A DNA stretch of 37,246 nt from Arthrobacter pascens (GCF_017052465.1 NZ_JAFHKT010000101.1:1-37246); one strand, 5' to 3'. Shown: positions 23,607 to 31,693, counted from the stretch's first letter. Program-made: numbers and translations. Notes: generated from the sequence alone by a model not told the origin.

Positions 23607-25130
23607 ATGACGCTTAACAAGTTCAACCTTCCCGACGTGGGCGAAGGCCTGACCGAGGCCGAGATCGTCTCCTGGAAGGTCAAACCGGGCGACACCGTGG
23701 CCATCAACGATGTCCTCTGCGAGATCGAGACCGCCAAGTCGCTCGTGGAACTCCCCTCTCCGTTCGCCGGCACCGTCACGGAACTGCTGGTTCCCGAAGG
23801 CGTGACGGTCGAAGTCGGAACGGCCATCATCAGTGTTTCCGACGCCGTTTCCGGGGACCCCACTCCGGCCGACGTTCCGCTGCCCGCCTTGCAGGAAAGC
23901 GAGCCAGAGCCTCTGTTGTACGGCAAACTGCACCAGCACCAGCACACCGGTCCAACGGCTTCCGACGGCGGAGCGGCGGACGGAGGGCTGGCCGGCGGTC
24001 CGCTGGTGGGTTCCGGCCCGAAGGCCGACGCCGTCAAGCGCCGTCCGCGGAAGGCTTCCACGGCGGCGGGCGGTCAGGACGAGGCCGGGGTTTCGGCAGG
24101 CTCAATCGCCGGTCAGGACGAGGCCGGGGTTTCGGAAGGCTCAATCACCGGTGGGGACGGGGCCGGGGTTTCGGAAGGCTCAATCACCGGTCAGGAGAAG
24201 CCCACGTTGGGTGGCGCCATCACCGGGCTGGTGAACAAAGTGCTGGCCAAGCCGCCGGTGCGCAAGATCGCCCGGGACCTGGGGATCGATCTGGCCGATG
24301 TGATTCCCACCGGCGCCCGCGGCGAGGTGACCCGCGAGGACCTGGTCAGCTACCAGGCCCAGCGGGACGCGGAGCTGGACAAGGCAGACACGTTCTGGGG
24401 CAAGTCGGGCCGGCCGCAGGAGCAGCGGATTGAACGGATCCCGGTGAAGGGCGTCCGCAAGGCCACGGCCAAGGCGATGGTGGATTCCGCCTTCTCCGCG
24501 CCGCACGTCAGCATCTTCGTGGACGTTGACGCCAGCCGCACCATGGAGTTCGTCAAGCGGCTGAAGGCCTCGCGCGACTTCGAGGGCATCAAGGTCTCCC
24601 CGCTCCTGATCCTGGCCAAGGCTGTCATCTGGGCTGCGGCCCGGAACCCCAGCGTCAACGCCACCTGGGTGGACAACCCGGGCGGCGATTCTGCTGAGAT
24701 CCATGTCAAGCACTTCATGAACCTGGGCATTGCCGCGGCTACCCCGCGGGGTCTGATGGTCCCGAATATCAAGAATGCCCAGGATCTCTCCCTCAAGGAG
24801 CTGGCGCTGGCCCTGAACGATCTCGCCACGACGGCGCGTGCCGGCAAGACCCAGCCGGCCCAGATGCAGGGCGGCACTTTGACCATCACGAACATCGGCG
24901 CCCTGGGCATCGACACCGGCACCCCCATCATCAATCCGGGCGAGGTGGCCATCGTGGCATTCGGGACCATCAAGCAGAAACCCTGGGTACTGGACGGCGA
25001 GGTCATTCCGCGCTGGATCACCACGCTTGGCGGGTCCTTCGACCACCGCGTCGTGGACGGCGACCTGTCCGCTCGCTTCATGGCCGACGTCGCCGCCATC
25101 CTCGAAGAGCCTGCCCTCCTGCTGGACTGA
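23607..25130 (+). CDS. bkdC: 2-oxoacid dehydrogenase E2 component (dihydrolipoyl acyltransferase)
   Basis: E2 carries the acyl group from E1 to CoA on a swinging lipoyl arm and forms the complex core. Domains in order: one lipoyl domain (about 5-80) with lipoyl-Lys44 in [10 protein letters not shown]; a long Ala/Gly linker; the peripheral-subunit-binding domain (about 215-248, [14 protein letters not shown]); and the catalytic acyltransferase domain to residue 507, with His480 and Asp484 in DHRVVDG. The linker (residues 156-194) contains three 13-residue tandem repeats encoded by 39-bp units. The gene lies 76 bp after the E1-beta stop, in the same operon. No E3 (lpd) gene is present, so E3 must be shared from elsewhere. 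Confidence 0.92.
   Translation: MTLNKFNLPDVGEGLTEAEIVSWKVKPGDTVAINDVLCEIETAKSLVELPSPFAGTVTELLVPEGVTVEVGTAIISVSDAVSGDPTPADVPLPALQESEPEPLLYGKLHQHQHTGPTASDGGAADGGLAGGPLVGSGPKADAVKRRPRKASTAAGGQDEAGVSAGSIAGQDEAGVSEGSITGGDGAGVSEGSITGQEKPTLGGAITGLVNKVLAKPPVRKIARDLGIDLADVIPTGARGEVTREDLVSYQAQRDAELDKADTFWGKSGRPQEQRIERIPVKGVRKATAKAMVDSAFSAPHVSIFVDVDASRTMEFVKRLKASRDFEGIKVSPLLILAKAVIWAAARNPSVNATWVDNPGGDSAEIHVKHFMNLGIAAATPRGLMVPNIKNAQDLSLKELALALNDLATTARAGKTQPAQMQGGTLTITNIGALGIDTGTPIINPGEVAIVAFGTIKQKPWVLDGEVIPRWITTLGGSFDHRVVDGDLSARFMADVAAILEEPALLLD
24072..24197 (+). repeat. Three 39-bp tandem repeats in the E2 linker (REP-like)
   Basis: Copies lie at 24072-24110, 24111-24149 and 24150-24188, with a 9-bp partial fourth. 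They encode [26 protein letters not shown] and [13 protein letters not shown] in frame. Each copy contains a GGTTTCGGMAGGCTCAAT-like stretch that closely resembles the dispersed actinobacterial repeat GGTTTCGACAGGCTCAACC (recalled from memory, not searched). Confidence 0.75.
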
Positions 25131-25196
25131 CAGAGCCCTGGCCAGCGGAGTGCCCGGCTCACGGCGTCAGTTCCCGCGATGACGGAGGGGCCGCGC

Positions 25197-25820
25197 GTGC
25201 GGCGAGAGCAAAGGAACACTGTCATCCGGAACCGGGTGGCGCTGTTCCTCTCGGCTGTCTTCCAGCCGCCGGTCACCGTGGCAGTGCTGCTGTTGCTCAG
25301 CCCGGTGGTTGAACCGGGTTTCCCGGGGACTGCCTGGTTCGGTGCCCTGGCCGTACTGTTCGTCTGCGTGCTGCCCTTCGCCGCCGTGTTGCTCCTGGTG
25401 CGGCTGGGCAAGATCACGGATCATCACGTCAGTGACCGCCGCCAGCGTGCACCGGTGACGGCCATGGCGCTGCTCTCGCTGCTGGCGGGCTTGGGCCTGC
25501 TCACCGTGGTCAACGCCCCCGCCAGCGTGATTGTCACGGTCCTGGCGATCGTTGGGAGCGTGGTGGTGCTTGGCGTCATCAGCGTCTTCTGGAAAATCAG
25601 CGGGCACGCGGGAGCGGTCGCGCTGTCGACGGCCATCGCCGTCCTCATGCTGGGCGCGCCGTGGATTCCGCTGATGCTGCTGATCCCCGCCGTCTGCTGG
25701 TCACGCGTGGTGCTGCGCGCGCACACAGCGGCCCAGGTGGTGATGGGCGCACTGGTCGGCGGGGGTGTGGCGGCTGGATTGTGGCTGCTGCTGCGGGAGG
25801 CGATGATCCGCGCCGGCTGA
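25197..25820 (+). CDS. PAP2-superfamily-like membrane protein
   Basis: This roughly 207-residue integral membrane protein has about six hydrophobic segments and the layout of a membrane PAP2 phosphatase. K-ITDHHVSDRRQR resembles the first motif (KxxxxxxR), SGHAG the second (SGH) and SRVVLRAHTAAQ the third (SRxxxxxHxxxD). In the third motif the final Asp is replaced by Gln, which may weaken or alter catalysis. The substrate would be a lipid phosphate such as undecaprenyl or phosphatidate-type, but this is uncertain. GTG 25197 is chosen because GGAGGGG sits 6 nt upstream; ATG 25179 has no ribosome site. Confidence 0.72.
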   Translation: MRREQRNTVIRNRVALFLSAVFQPPVTVAVLLLLSPVVEPGFPGTAWFGALAVLFVCVLPFAAVLLLVRLGKITDHHVSDRRQRAPVTAMALLSLLAGLGLLTVVNAPASVIVTVLAIVGSVVVLGVISVFWKISGHAGAVALSTAIAVLMLGAPWIPLMLLIPAVCWSRVVLRAHTAAQVVMGALVGGGVAAGLWLLLREAMIRAG

Positions 25821-25821
25821 A

Positions 25822-25840
25822 CCCCGCGGGTCTCGCGGGG
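25822..25840. terminator. Bidirectional hairpin between convergent genes
   Basis: CCCCGCG (25822-25828) pairs with CGCGGGG (25834-25840) around a 5-nt loop. It lies exactly between the stop codons of the PAP2-like gene and the small membrane protein gene. It can serve as terminator in both directions, although U-tracts are absent. Confidence 0.55.
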
Positions 25841-25844
25841 CTGC

Positions 25845-26183
25845 CTAGTACGCCGGGTACGTGGTCATCAATTGCGCTAACGCGGGGTCGGCCGAGAGGC
25901 CGGCGAGGCTGATCGCGGCGACGATCATGGCGGCAGCGAGGCCCGCCACGCAGGCGGACATGGTGGCCAGGAACTTCCAGTCGTTCCGCAGCACGCTCTG
26001 CATGGTGTCGGGGAGCTGCAGGTTCGGGGAAATGAGGTTGGGCGCGCTGTCCACGGAGCCGTCGTCCAGCAGGGCGATAACCCGTCCCGCGCTGCGGTCC
26101 AGCCGCATCGAGCAGATGTGGTTGCCGTGGCGGGCAAGGAGGATGTCGTGGCCGACGAGGTGGCGTCGCTGAAGCGTAAGCAT
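25845..26183 (-). CDS. Small protein with one membrane segment, unknown function
   Basis: This 112-residue protein is not recognised. The N-terminal 75 residues look soluble (repeated short beta-type stretches such as HDILLARHGNHICSMRLD and RVIALLDDGSV). A clear membrane helix follows at about 72-95 (FLATMSACVAGLAAAMIVAAISLAG), then a short tail. ATG 26181-26183 is preferred, with AGGA about 9 nt upstream. The open frame continues to 26450 but would overlap the neighbouring gene with low-quality coding sequence. It ends convergent with the PAP2-like gene at a hairpin. Confidence 0.65.
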   Translation of the reverse strand: MLTLQRRHLVGHDILLARHGNHICSMRLDRSAGRVIALLDDGSVDSAPNLISPNLQLPDTMQSVLRNDWKFLATMSACVAGLAAAMIVAAISLAGLSADPALAQLMTTYPAY

Positions 26184-26346
26184 TTTTTGGGATCCTGGCG
26201 CTGGTAGGTGCTGGTCTGTCCGCACCATCGGGGGCACCATCAATTTTACCGTTGGGCCATCCGCCAATCCCCGGAAAACCGGGTGAGACTGCCCACCAGG
26301 AGGCGTGACGCCCGTCAAGTCCTGCCCCGGCTGCCGCGTGCCCTGA

Positions 26347-27075
26347 CTACCCGTGCTGCCGGCGCACCATCTCGGTGATCCAGATGGGCGCGAACGGAGA
26401 CGTGCAGTTCGGGGGCGTCGGATAATCCTTGAGCACCTCCAGGCGCTCACCGATGTCGAGTGCCCGTGCGCGGTGCCCGGCGTGCTCGATCCCGATCTGG
26501 GCCAGGCAATGGTTCATCGCCCACTGCAGGCGGTCCGGGGCGTCCTTCATCTCCGCCTCGATGACATCAAGCAGTCCTGCGAGGTCGAGGCCTTCGGGCT
26601 TCTTCGCGACGCGTTCGGTGGTCAGCGCCCAGCCGGCACTGGCGACCACTGGATCCGGATCGGCGGACCAGGACACGCGCAGCCCTTCGGAGTGTGCGCT
26701 CTTCTTGACCACGTAATTCACGAGCCAGTCGTGCACCTTGGGGGTGCGCGCCTCGCGCAGCATGGCGTCCAACTCGTCACGCTCGAAGGCCTTCGGGCGG
26801 CAGATCAGGATCGCCAGCAGTCTTGCCGCGGTGTCAGCCGTCTCCCAGAGCCGGCACGCGAGTTCCTGCTGGGTTTTGAGCCGCTTCGCGAGTGCGCGCA
26901 GCTTGCTGAGGTTCACGCCGTGATCGTCACCGTGTCTCTCGTTCACCACGCGTGCCTTCGGGTCCTCGAGCTCGCCCAGCTCGGCCATCACCTCGCCCAC
27001 CGTCGCCCCGGTCAGTGCTCCCTCAGTCAGTGTTCCCTCAGTCAGTGTTTCCTCAGTCAGTGTCGTCTCAGCCAC
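26347..27075 (-). CDS. DNA alkylation repair (AlkD-like) family protein
   Basis: This 242-residue, mostly helical protein resembles the HEAT-like AlkD/DNA alkylation repair family. WSADPDPVVASAGWAL corresponds to the family's typical W-x-x-S-x-D-x-W-V-R-x-A-G-W-A-L segment. Catalytic residues of AlkD could not be confirmed, and some members are not glycosylases. GTG 27073-27075 is chosen: GGAGG lies exactly 5 nt upstream. The longer frame from 27171 would overlap the universal stress gene. The first codons are a run of four 15-bp tandem repeats, so the N-terminus is LTEGT-like low complexity. Confidence 0.65.
   Translation of the reverse strand: MAETTLTEETLTEGTLTEGALTGATVGEVMAELGELEDPKARVVNERHGDDHGVNLSKLRALAKRLKTQQELACRLWETADTAARLLAILICRPKAFERDELDAMLREARTPKVHDWLVNYVVKKSAHSEGLRVSWSADPDPVVASAGWALTTERVAKKPEGLDLAGLLDVIEAEMKDAPDRLQWAMNHCLAQIGIEHAGHRARALDIGERLEVLKDYPTPPNCTSPFAPIWITEMVRRQHG
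27011..27070 (-). repeat. Four 15-bp tandem repeats in the N-terminus of the AlkD-like gene
   Basis: Plus-strand units are GTCAGTGCTCCCTCA, GTCAGTGTTCCCTCA, GTCAGTGTTTCCTCA and GTCAGTGTCGTCTCA. Being a multiple of three, copy-number change alters protein length without a frameshift. They encode a T-L-T-E-G/E repeat. Confidence 0.85.
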
Positions 27076-27115
27076 GCCAGCCTCCAGTCCATCACGTGCG
27101 GGATTCGATACAGGC

Positions 27116-27547
27116 CTAGTCGGCGCCGTAGGTGTTGGCGATGTAGACGTCGCAGGAGGCATTGTGGGCAACGCTGTTGGCGACGCTGCCCAGCACGCGC
27201 CCGAGGCCGTGCATGCGGCGGTTGCCCACCACGATCATCCGCGCGCTGGAGCGATCGGCTTCTTTGATGAGGGCGTCGGCCGGCTTGCCGCGTGCCGCGG
27301 AATAGGTCACGGTGAGCCCCGCGACGGCGAGGCCCGCGGCAACGTCCCGGGCCACCTTCTCGGCTTCGCCGGCGTCCGAGACGATCCATTTGTCGCTGCC
27401 GCTGCCGTACACCTCGGTCCGGTCCGTATCGAAAGCCGACACAACGTGCAGGGTTGCCCCCAGCGCTACGGCGAGGTCCCGGGCCGCCTCCGCGGCCTTG
27501 CGTGCGGTTGCGCTGCCGTCCACGCCCACAACAATGATTCCGCTCAT
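27116..27547 (-). CDS. Universal stress protein (UspA family)
   Basis: This 143-residue single-domain Usp starts IIVVGVDGSATARKAAE, the typical first strand and ATP-contacting Asp. It ends with MIVVGNRRMHGLGRVLGSVANSVAHNA, close to the ATP-binding G-2x-G-9x-G-S pattern. Such proteins bind ATP and are made under stress or growth arrest. Start ATG 27545-27547 is chosen over an ATG nine codons upstream because GAGGAG sits 6-7 nt before it. The AlkD-like gene follows 40 bp on, in the same direction, possibly cotranscribed. Confidence 0.88.
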   Translation of the reverse strand: MSGIIVVGVDGSATARKAAEAARDLAVALGATLHVVSAFDTDRTEVYGSGSDKWIVSDAGEAEKVARDVAAGLAVAGLTVTYSAARGKPADALIKEADRSSARMIVVGNRRMHGLGRVLGSVANSVAHNASCDVYIANTYGAD

Positions 27548-27660
27548 GATCCGCTCCTCTTTCGTTCGCCGCATCCAGGTGCGGGCTGCATCGTCGCATT
27601 CCGCACCTCCCCGTCCGGGGCCATCATCAGGCTACAGTGCTGCCCGGACTGCAGCGCGGA

Positions 27661-28974
27661 TCAGCTTCCCGCGTGCCCCGCGGCCCGTGCATCGATGGCT
27701 TCCTTCAGCACCGGAGCGAGCCGCCGCACGCCCTCGGCGATGCTGTCCGGAGGGACGGCACTGAAGGCCAGGCGCAGCTTATTGGACGGCTCATCCGAGG
27801 GGCTGAAGGCGGCTCCCGGGATAAAGACGACGCCGGCGTCGATCGCCTTGCGCAGCAGAGGGTAGGTATCCACGCCGTCCGGAAGGGTCACCCACACGAA
27901 GAAGCCGCCCTCCGGCCGTGTCCACGTAAGCCCGTCCGGCATGTACTCCTCCAGTGCCGCCAGCATGGCGTGGCAGCGCTCCGCGTACAGCCCCCGGTAT
28001 GTCTCGATCTGGCCCTTCCAGTCGTAGTCGCGGAGGTAAGCCGAGACCAGCATCTGGTTCAGCGTGGGTGGGCACAGCGTCACGGCCTCGGATGCCAGGT
28101 AGTAGCGGCGCTGCAGGTGGGCGGGGACGAGGGCCCAGCCGATGCGCAGTCCGGGGGCGAAGATCTTGGAAAACGACCCCATGTAGATGACATCGTCCGG
28201 GTTGGCAGCCCGCAGCGGTTCAAGTGGCTTGCCGTCAAAACGGAGAAGTCCGTAGGGGTTGTCCTCGAGCACCAGGATGTTGGCCCGGCGGCAGATGTCC
28301 ACTATCCGCTGGCGCCGCTCCTGCGCCAGCGTGATGCCGGACGGATTGTTGAAGTTGGGGATCGTGTAGAGGAACTTGACGTTTTTCCCGGCGCCCTGGA
28401 GTTCGGCGATCCTGGCCTCGAGAAGCTCAGGCACCAGGCCGTCGTCGTCCATTGCCGCCGCCTCAACCTGGACCTGGTACGCCTCGAAGGTGTTCAGGGC
28501 GCCCACGTAGGTGGGTTCCTCCACGAGGACGACGTCCCCGGGATTGCAGAAAACCTTGGTGGCCACGTCCTGGGCCGACTGGGAGCCGGCCGTGATCACC
28601 ACGTTCTCGGGCGCGGCGTCCAGGATGCCCTCGGCGGCCATGACCTCGCAGATCTGGGCGCGAAGCTCCGCCGTGCCCTGCCCGCCGCCGTACTGCAGGG
28701 CGGTCAGGCCCTGTTCGGCGATGATCCCGGCGGCGGTCTGGCCCAGCTTGTCCAGGGGGAGCGACTGGAGGTAGGGGCTGCCGCCGGCCAGGGAGACGAG
28801 CCCCGGGCGCAGCGAGATGTCGAAGACGTCGCGGACGGCTGACTGTTTGATGTTGGCGGCGCGCTCCGAGAAGAGTCCTTCATGGCGGTGCGAGGACGTT
28901 GCCGCCCGTTCGATCGCGTCAATGGCTTCGGCGGGCAGGACGGCTGCGGCGGCGTCAAGTGTCTCGTGGGTCAC
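27661..28974 (-). CDS. PLP-dependent aminotransferase, class I/II (2-aminoadipate/LysN-like)
   Basis: This 437-residue fold-type I aminotransferase belongs to the group that includes 2-aminoadipate transaminase and the C-terminal part of MocR regulators. It has ITAGSQSAQDVATKV near the first third, PNFNNPSG (PLP/substrate loop), EDNPYGLLRFDG and the Schiff-base segment GSFSKIFAPGLRIGW. There is no N-terminal GntR HTH, so it is an enzyme rather than a MocR regulator. GTG 28972-28974 is chosen because TATCCT lies exactly 7 nt upstream (leaderless); TTG 29004 lies inside an operator-like dyad. The donor amino acid is not predictable. It is divergent from the PEP-mutase-family gene. Confidence 0.82.
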   Translation of the reverse strand: MTHETLDAAAAVLPAEAIDAIERAATSSHRHEGLFSERAANIKQSAVRDVFDISLRPGLVSLAGGSPYLQSLPLDKLGQTAAGIIAEQGLTALQYGGGQGTAELRAQICEVMAAEGILDAAPENVVITAGSQSAQDVATKVFCNPGDVVLVEEPTYVGALNTFEAYQVQVEAAAMDDDGLVPELLEARIAELQGAGKNVKFLYTIPNFNNPSGITLAQERRQRIVDICRRANILVLEDNPYGLLRFDGKPLEPLRAANPDDVIYMGSFSKIFAPGLRIGWALVPAHLQRRYYLASEAVTLCPPTLNQMLVSAYLRDYDWKGQIETYRGLYAERCHAMLAALEEYMPDGLTWTRPEGGFFVWVTLPDGVDTYPLLRKAIDAGVVFIPGAAFSPSDEPSNKLRLAFSAVPPDSIAEGVRRLAPVLKEAIDARAAGHAGS

Positions 28975-28981
28975 AGTCCCT

Positions 28982-28987
28982 AGGATA
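28982..28987 (-). promoter_or_regulatory. -10 box, leaderless aminotransferase (minus strand)
   Basis: Minus-strand TATCCT is followed by 7 nt and then GTG at 28974. It lies just downstream of the dyad at 28996-29014, so an occupying regulator would cover the promoter. Confidence 0.5.
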
Positions 28988-28995
28988 CAGCCAGG

Positions 28996-29014
28996 TGTTG
29001 CCAATAAGGCAACA
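28996..29014. promoter_or_regulatory. Perfect dyad in a divergent promoter
   Basis: TGTTGCC-AATAA-GGCAACA has 7-bp arms and a 5-bp AT-only spacer, a style common to Lrp/AsnC and similar regulators of amino-acid genes. It lies between the aminotransferase and the divergent PEP-mutase-family gene and is well placed to control the former. The regulator is unknown. Confidence 0.55.
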
Positions 29015-29086
29015 GTTGTTGACGAAAGGCCGAGATTTGGGCGGCAGGTCCTTTACGCGCGCACGCCGAGGGCATGGAATGGAGCC

Positions 29087-29956
29087 ATGACCACGTCCCA
29101 GTCCTTTCGTGCCCAGTCGGACAAGGCCGCCGCCTTCCGAGAACTTCATGCGGAAGGACCGGCCCCGCTGGTGCTGGTGAATGTCTGGGATGCGGCGTCG
29201 GCAAAGCTTGTGGAGCAGGCCGGAGCGCATGCCCTGGCCACGTCCAGCTCGGCCATCTCCTGGAGCCTGGGCTTTCCGGACGGCAACCACCTGCCCGGTG
29301 CCCTCGCCATGGCCGCGCTCGGCAGGATTGCGGCGGCGACGGACCTGCCGGTGACGGCCGACATCGAAACGGGGTACGCCGGCAGTAACGGCGCCTTCGA
29401 CGACGCCCTGCTGGAGCAGACCATCACCGCGGTGCTGGCGGCGGGGGCCGTGGGCGTGAACATCGAGGATTCCGGAGGCGAGCCGCTGACCGACGTTGCG
29501 GAGCAGGCCCGCAGAATCGGGACCGTCAGGAGGGTGGCGGAGGAGGCCGGGGTGCGGCTATTCATCAACGCCCGGACGGACACCTACCTTTCGGGGCGGT
29601 TTCCGGAATCGGCGTTCGAAGAAACGCTGCGGCGGGTCCCGGCATACCTGGCCGCCGGGGCGGACGGCATCTTCGTGCCGGGCGTGACGGATCTGCATAT
29701 CCTGCATGAGCTCTCCCGCCGGATCCCGGCACCGCTGAACGCACTCGCCGGAGTGGGTGCGCCCTCCGTCGGGGAACTGCACGACGCCGGTGTGCGGCGG
29801 ATCAGCATCGGCGGCAATACGGCGAAGGCAGCCTATGCGACGGTGTCCAGGGTGGCTGCTGAAGTCCTGGGCGACGGCAACTGGTCCAGGCTGGCCGGAG
29901 CCCGCAGCCACGCCGAGATGGACGCCCTCTTCACCCGGGCGCAGGCACGCGAATGA
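29087..29956 (+). CDS. Isocitrate lyase / PEP mutase superfamily protein
   Basis: This 289-residue protein has the (beta/alpha)8 fold of the ICL/PEPM superfamily. NVWDAASAKLVEQAGAHALATSSSAIS at the N-terminus, TADIETGYAG (metal-contacting Asp/Glu) and VGVNIEDSG plus NARTDTYL are conserved markers. The KKCGH active-site loop of true isocitrate and methylisocitrate lyases is absent, so it is more likely a carboxyvinyl-carboxyphosphonate mutase-like or oxaloacetate-decarboxylase-like enzyme. ATG 29087 is close to GGAG. A longer frame from 28817 overlaps the divergent aminotransferase and is rejected. Confidence 0.8.
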   Translation: MTTSQSFRAQSDKAAAFRELHAEGPAPLVLVNVWDAASAKLVEQAGAHALATSSSAISWSLGFPDGNHLPGALAMAALGRIAAATDLPVTADIETGYAGSNGAFDDALLEQTITAVLAAGAVGVNIEDSGGEPLTDVAEQARRIGTVRRVAEEAGVRLFINARTDTYLSGRFPESAFEETLRRVPAYLAAGADGIFVPGVTDLHILHELSRRIPAPLNALAGVGAPSVGELHDAGVRRISIGGNTAKAAYATVSRVAAEVLGDGNWSRLAGARSHAEMDALFTRAQARE

Positions 29957-29986
29957 CGCGCGCGTGTTGAACCCAGCGGACCGGGC

Positions 29987-30907
29987 CTACCGCAGGCTCA
30001 GGACGTCTGCCAGCCTCACGCCGTCGACGTAAATCTCTGCCCGGACGGCGCCGACGGCCGTCACGGCAGTATGGGTAAGCTGGGCGTCAATCCGCGGAAT
30101 GTCGCACACGCCGCCGGGCTGAACCGCGCCGCTCAGGTTCACCACCACCGTCTCCCCGTCCAGGTATCCGGAAACGTACTTCAGCGCGGATGACGCCAGG
30201 GCGTTGTACAGTCCGGCCGGCGTGCCGCTCCCGGACAGCAGGTGGCCCATGGCTGCCTGAAGCGGCTCACGGATCGCGGGGTCGGCGTGGCGCACGGCGA
30301 CGAGGCTGTCATTGCAGCCGAAGCGCACGCCGGAACTGCCGCCGTCGTCCACTGCCACGTAGTACACCGCGGTGCCGGCGACGATGCCCGACCCCCCGCC
30401 CGAGCCGCTCGCGGCACCCGTTCCGAAACCGGCCGCGGGGCCGGCTGCGGCCCCGCCGGTCCCCGTGCCCGGGGCCGAAGGAGCCGGAGCTCCGGCGACA
30501 TCCTGCTCCGGGAGGGCCGGCCCGCCGGCGGTTCCTTCAGTGGACTCCGACTCCGCAGGCTGTGCCGGTGGGGCAGGCGTCGCGGCTACCTGGGGGACGG
30601 AATTAGTGCCCGGGTGGAGGTTGGACCCCGCGCTGGAACCGACGCCAGGCTGTGCACCGGAGCCCTGGACAGATCCCTCACCCGCTGCAGGCGGCGTGGC
30701 AGCCCCGGCTCCATCGGGCGGCGTCGGGGCGGGAACGGGCCGGGGGTCGGGGGCCGCCGGGCCCGGCGCGGCGGCAGGAGCGTGTTCGGCAGCGGTCCCG
30801 CCCGGGGAAGCCGGGACGGACACGCAGGACCCCAGCCACAACGGAAGCAGCAGGCAGAAGGCGGCAGCCGCCGTCGTCCGCACCCTGCCGCCCTGGCTGG
30901 TCTTCAT
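29987..30907 (-). CDS. GerMN-domain lipoprotein with long Pro/Ala/Gly linker
   Basis: This 306-residue exported lipoprotein has a basic start, a hydrophobic core (AAAAFCLLLPLWLG) and lipobox LGSC with Cys28. About residues 32-170 are a Pro/Ala/Gly/Ser-rich, disordered linker. The C-terminal 130 residues (AVYYVAVDDGG to the end) fit a GerMN domain, known from spore germination protein GerM and actinobacterial lipoprotein LpqB. The role of GerMN outside spores is poorly known; cell-wall attachment or assembly is likely. A GTG eight codons downstream of the ATG could also start it. It is convergent with the PEP-mutase-family gene. Confidence 0.75.
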   Translation of the reverse strand: MKTSQGGRVRTTAAAAFCLLLPLWLGSCVSVPASPGGTAAEHAPAAAPGPAAPDPRPVPAPTPPDGAGAATPPAAGEGSVQGSGAQPGVGSSAGSNLHPGTNSVPQVAATPAPPAQPAESESTEGTAGGPALPEQDVAGAPAPSAPGTGTGGAAAGPAAGFGTGAASGSGGGSGIVAGTAVYYVAVDDGGSSGVRFGCNDSLVAVRHADPAIREPLQAAMGHLLSGSGTPAGLYNALASSALKYVSGYLDGETVVVNLSGAVQPGGVCDIPRIDAQLTHTAVTAVGAVRAEIYVDGVRLADVLSLR

Positions 30908-31072
30908 GGCTGCACCGCACTTCCCGCTCGCGCGTTTCCGTATATCAACGGTAGTGCGGCGGAAGTCGGCGCGGAACGGAGCGCCGGTGTCAGTTCGGCC
31001 GCAGCTCAGTTACGGAATGGTTGCGCCGCGCGCCGCCCGTGCGTGCCCGGAACGCCAACGCCCCCGGAACGC

Positions 31073-31110
31073 GAACGCCCCCGGCAACGGGGCAGTTGCC
31101 GGGGGCGTTC
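31073..31110 (-). terminator. Strong 16-bp-stem terminator after the FMN reductase gene
   Basis: The stem from GAACGCCCCCGGCAAC (31073-31088) to its exact complement (31095-31110) has a 6-nt loop. It lies 16 nt past the stop at 31127 on the minus strand. A partial copy of the left arm (GAACGCCAACGCCCCCGG) lies just upstream at about 31050. There is no U-tract, but the stem is very strong. Confidence 0.7.
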
Positions 31111-31126
31111 GAGGGCTGGCGTGGGG

Positions 31127-31693
31127 CTAGGCTGCAGCCTCTGCCTTCTCGGCCGCGGCGAGGGCGCTGAAGATGCCCTTGATCTGCTCGACAACCTCGG
31201 CGTCGTCCTTCGGGTGCGTCTCGGCGAAGCGGACCATGGAGCCGGGGACGGCGAGCTTGACGTCCTCAAGGACGCGCGCGCCGGCAATGCCGACGGCCTT
31301 GCGGGCCTCGTCCTGGGCCCAGATGCCGCCGAACTGGCCGAAGGCGGTGCCGACGACGGCGGTGGGCTTGCCGGTCAGGGCGCCGGCGCCGTAGGGGCGG
31401 GACAGCCAGTCGATGGCGTTCTTGAGTGACGCAGGCATGGTCCCGTTGTGCTCGGGGGTGACCAGGAGCAGGGCGTCGGCCTCATTCGCTGCGGTGCGGA
31501 GGGCTGCGGCGGCCGCGGGGACCTGGCCCTCGACGTCAATGTCCTCGTTGTAGAAGGGCAGGCTGCCCAGGCTCTCGTGGATCACGACGTCGAGATCCTC
31601 CGGAGCGTTCAGCTGGATGGCCTCTGCCAGCTTGCGGTTGGTGGAATCGGCGCGAAGGCTGCCGACCAGGGCGAGTACGGTGTTCTTGGACAT
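31127..31693 (-). CDS. NADPH-dependent FMN reductase / quinone reductase
   Basis: This 188-residue flavodoxin-like protein has GSLRADSTNRKLA (FMN phosphate loop), LPFYNEDID and PEHNGTMPASLKNAIDWLSRP, the consensus of the NADPH_FMN_red/azoreductase/chromate reductase family. Members reduce quinones, azo dyes, chromate or free flavin in the cytoplasm, often for oxidative or electrophile stress. It starts at ATG 31693 with AGGAG 6 nt upstream. It is divergent from a TetR regulator across a candidate operator, which suggests induction by a small toxic compound. Confidence 0.87.
   Translation of the reverse strand: MSKNTVLALVGSLRADSTNRKLAEAIQLNAPEDLDVVIHESLGSLPFYNEDIDVEGQVPAAAAALRTAANEADALLLVTPEHNGTMPASLKNAIDWLSRPYGAGALTGKPTAVVGTAFGQFGGIWAQDEARKAVGIAGARVLEDVKLAVPGSMVRFAETHPKDDAEVVEQIKGIFSALAAAEKAEAAA

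Noticed and set aside
22403..24061. 552-codon open frame on the minus strand
   Set aside because: It is antisense to E1-beta and E2. Composition is that of a shadow frame, while the plus-strand genes have clear motifs.
24072..24197. CRISPR-like direct repeats
   Set aside because: The 39-bp units are contiguous with no spacers and in frame with the E2 protein.
26184..26450. N-terminal extension of the small membrane protein gene at 25845-26183
   Set aside because: It would overlap the AlkD-like gene and is Arg/Pro-rich noise; a ribosome site precedes ATG 26183. The spacer 26184-26346 shows only a 5-bp stem (CCCGG-AAAA-CCGGG) at 26270-26283, too small to call.
28817..29086. N-terminal extension of the PEP-mutase-family gene
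   Set aside because: The extension overlaps the 5' part of the divergent aminotransferase and has no family similarity. ATG 29087 gives the normal domain start.
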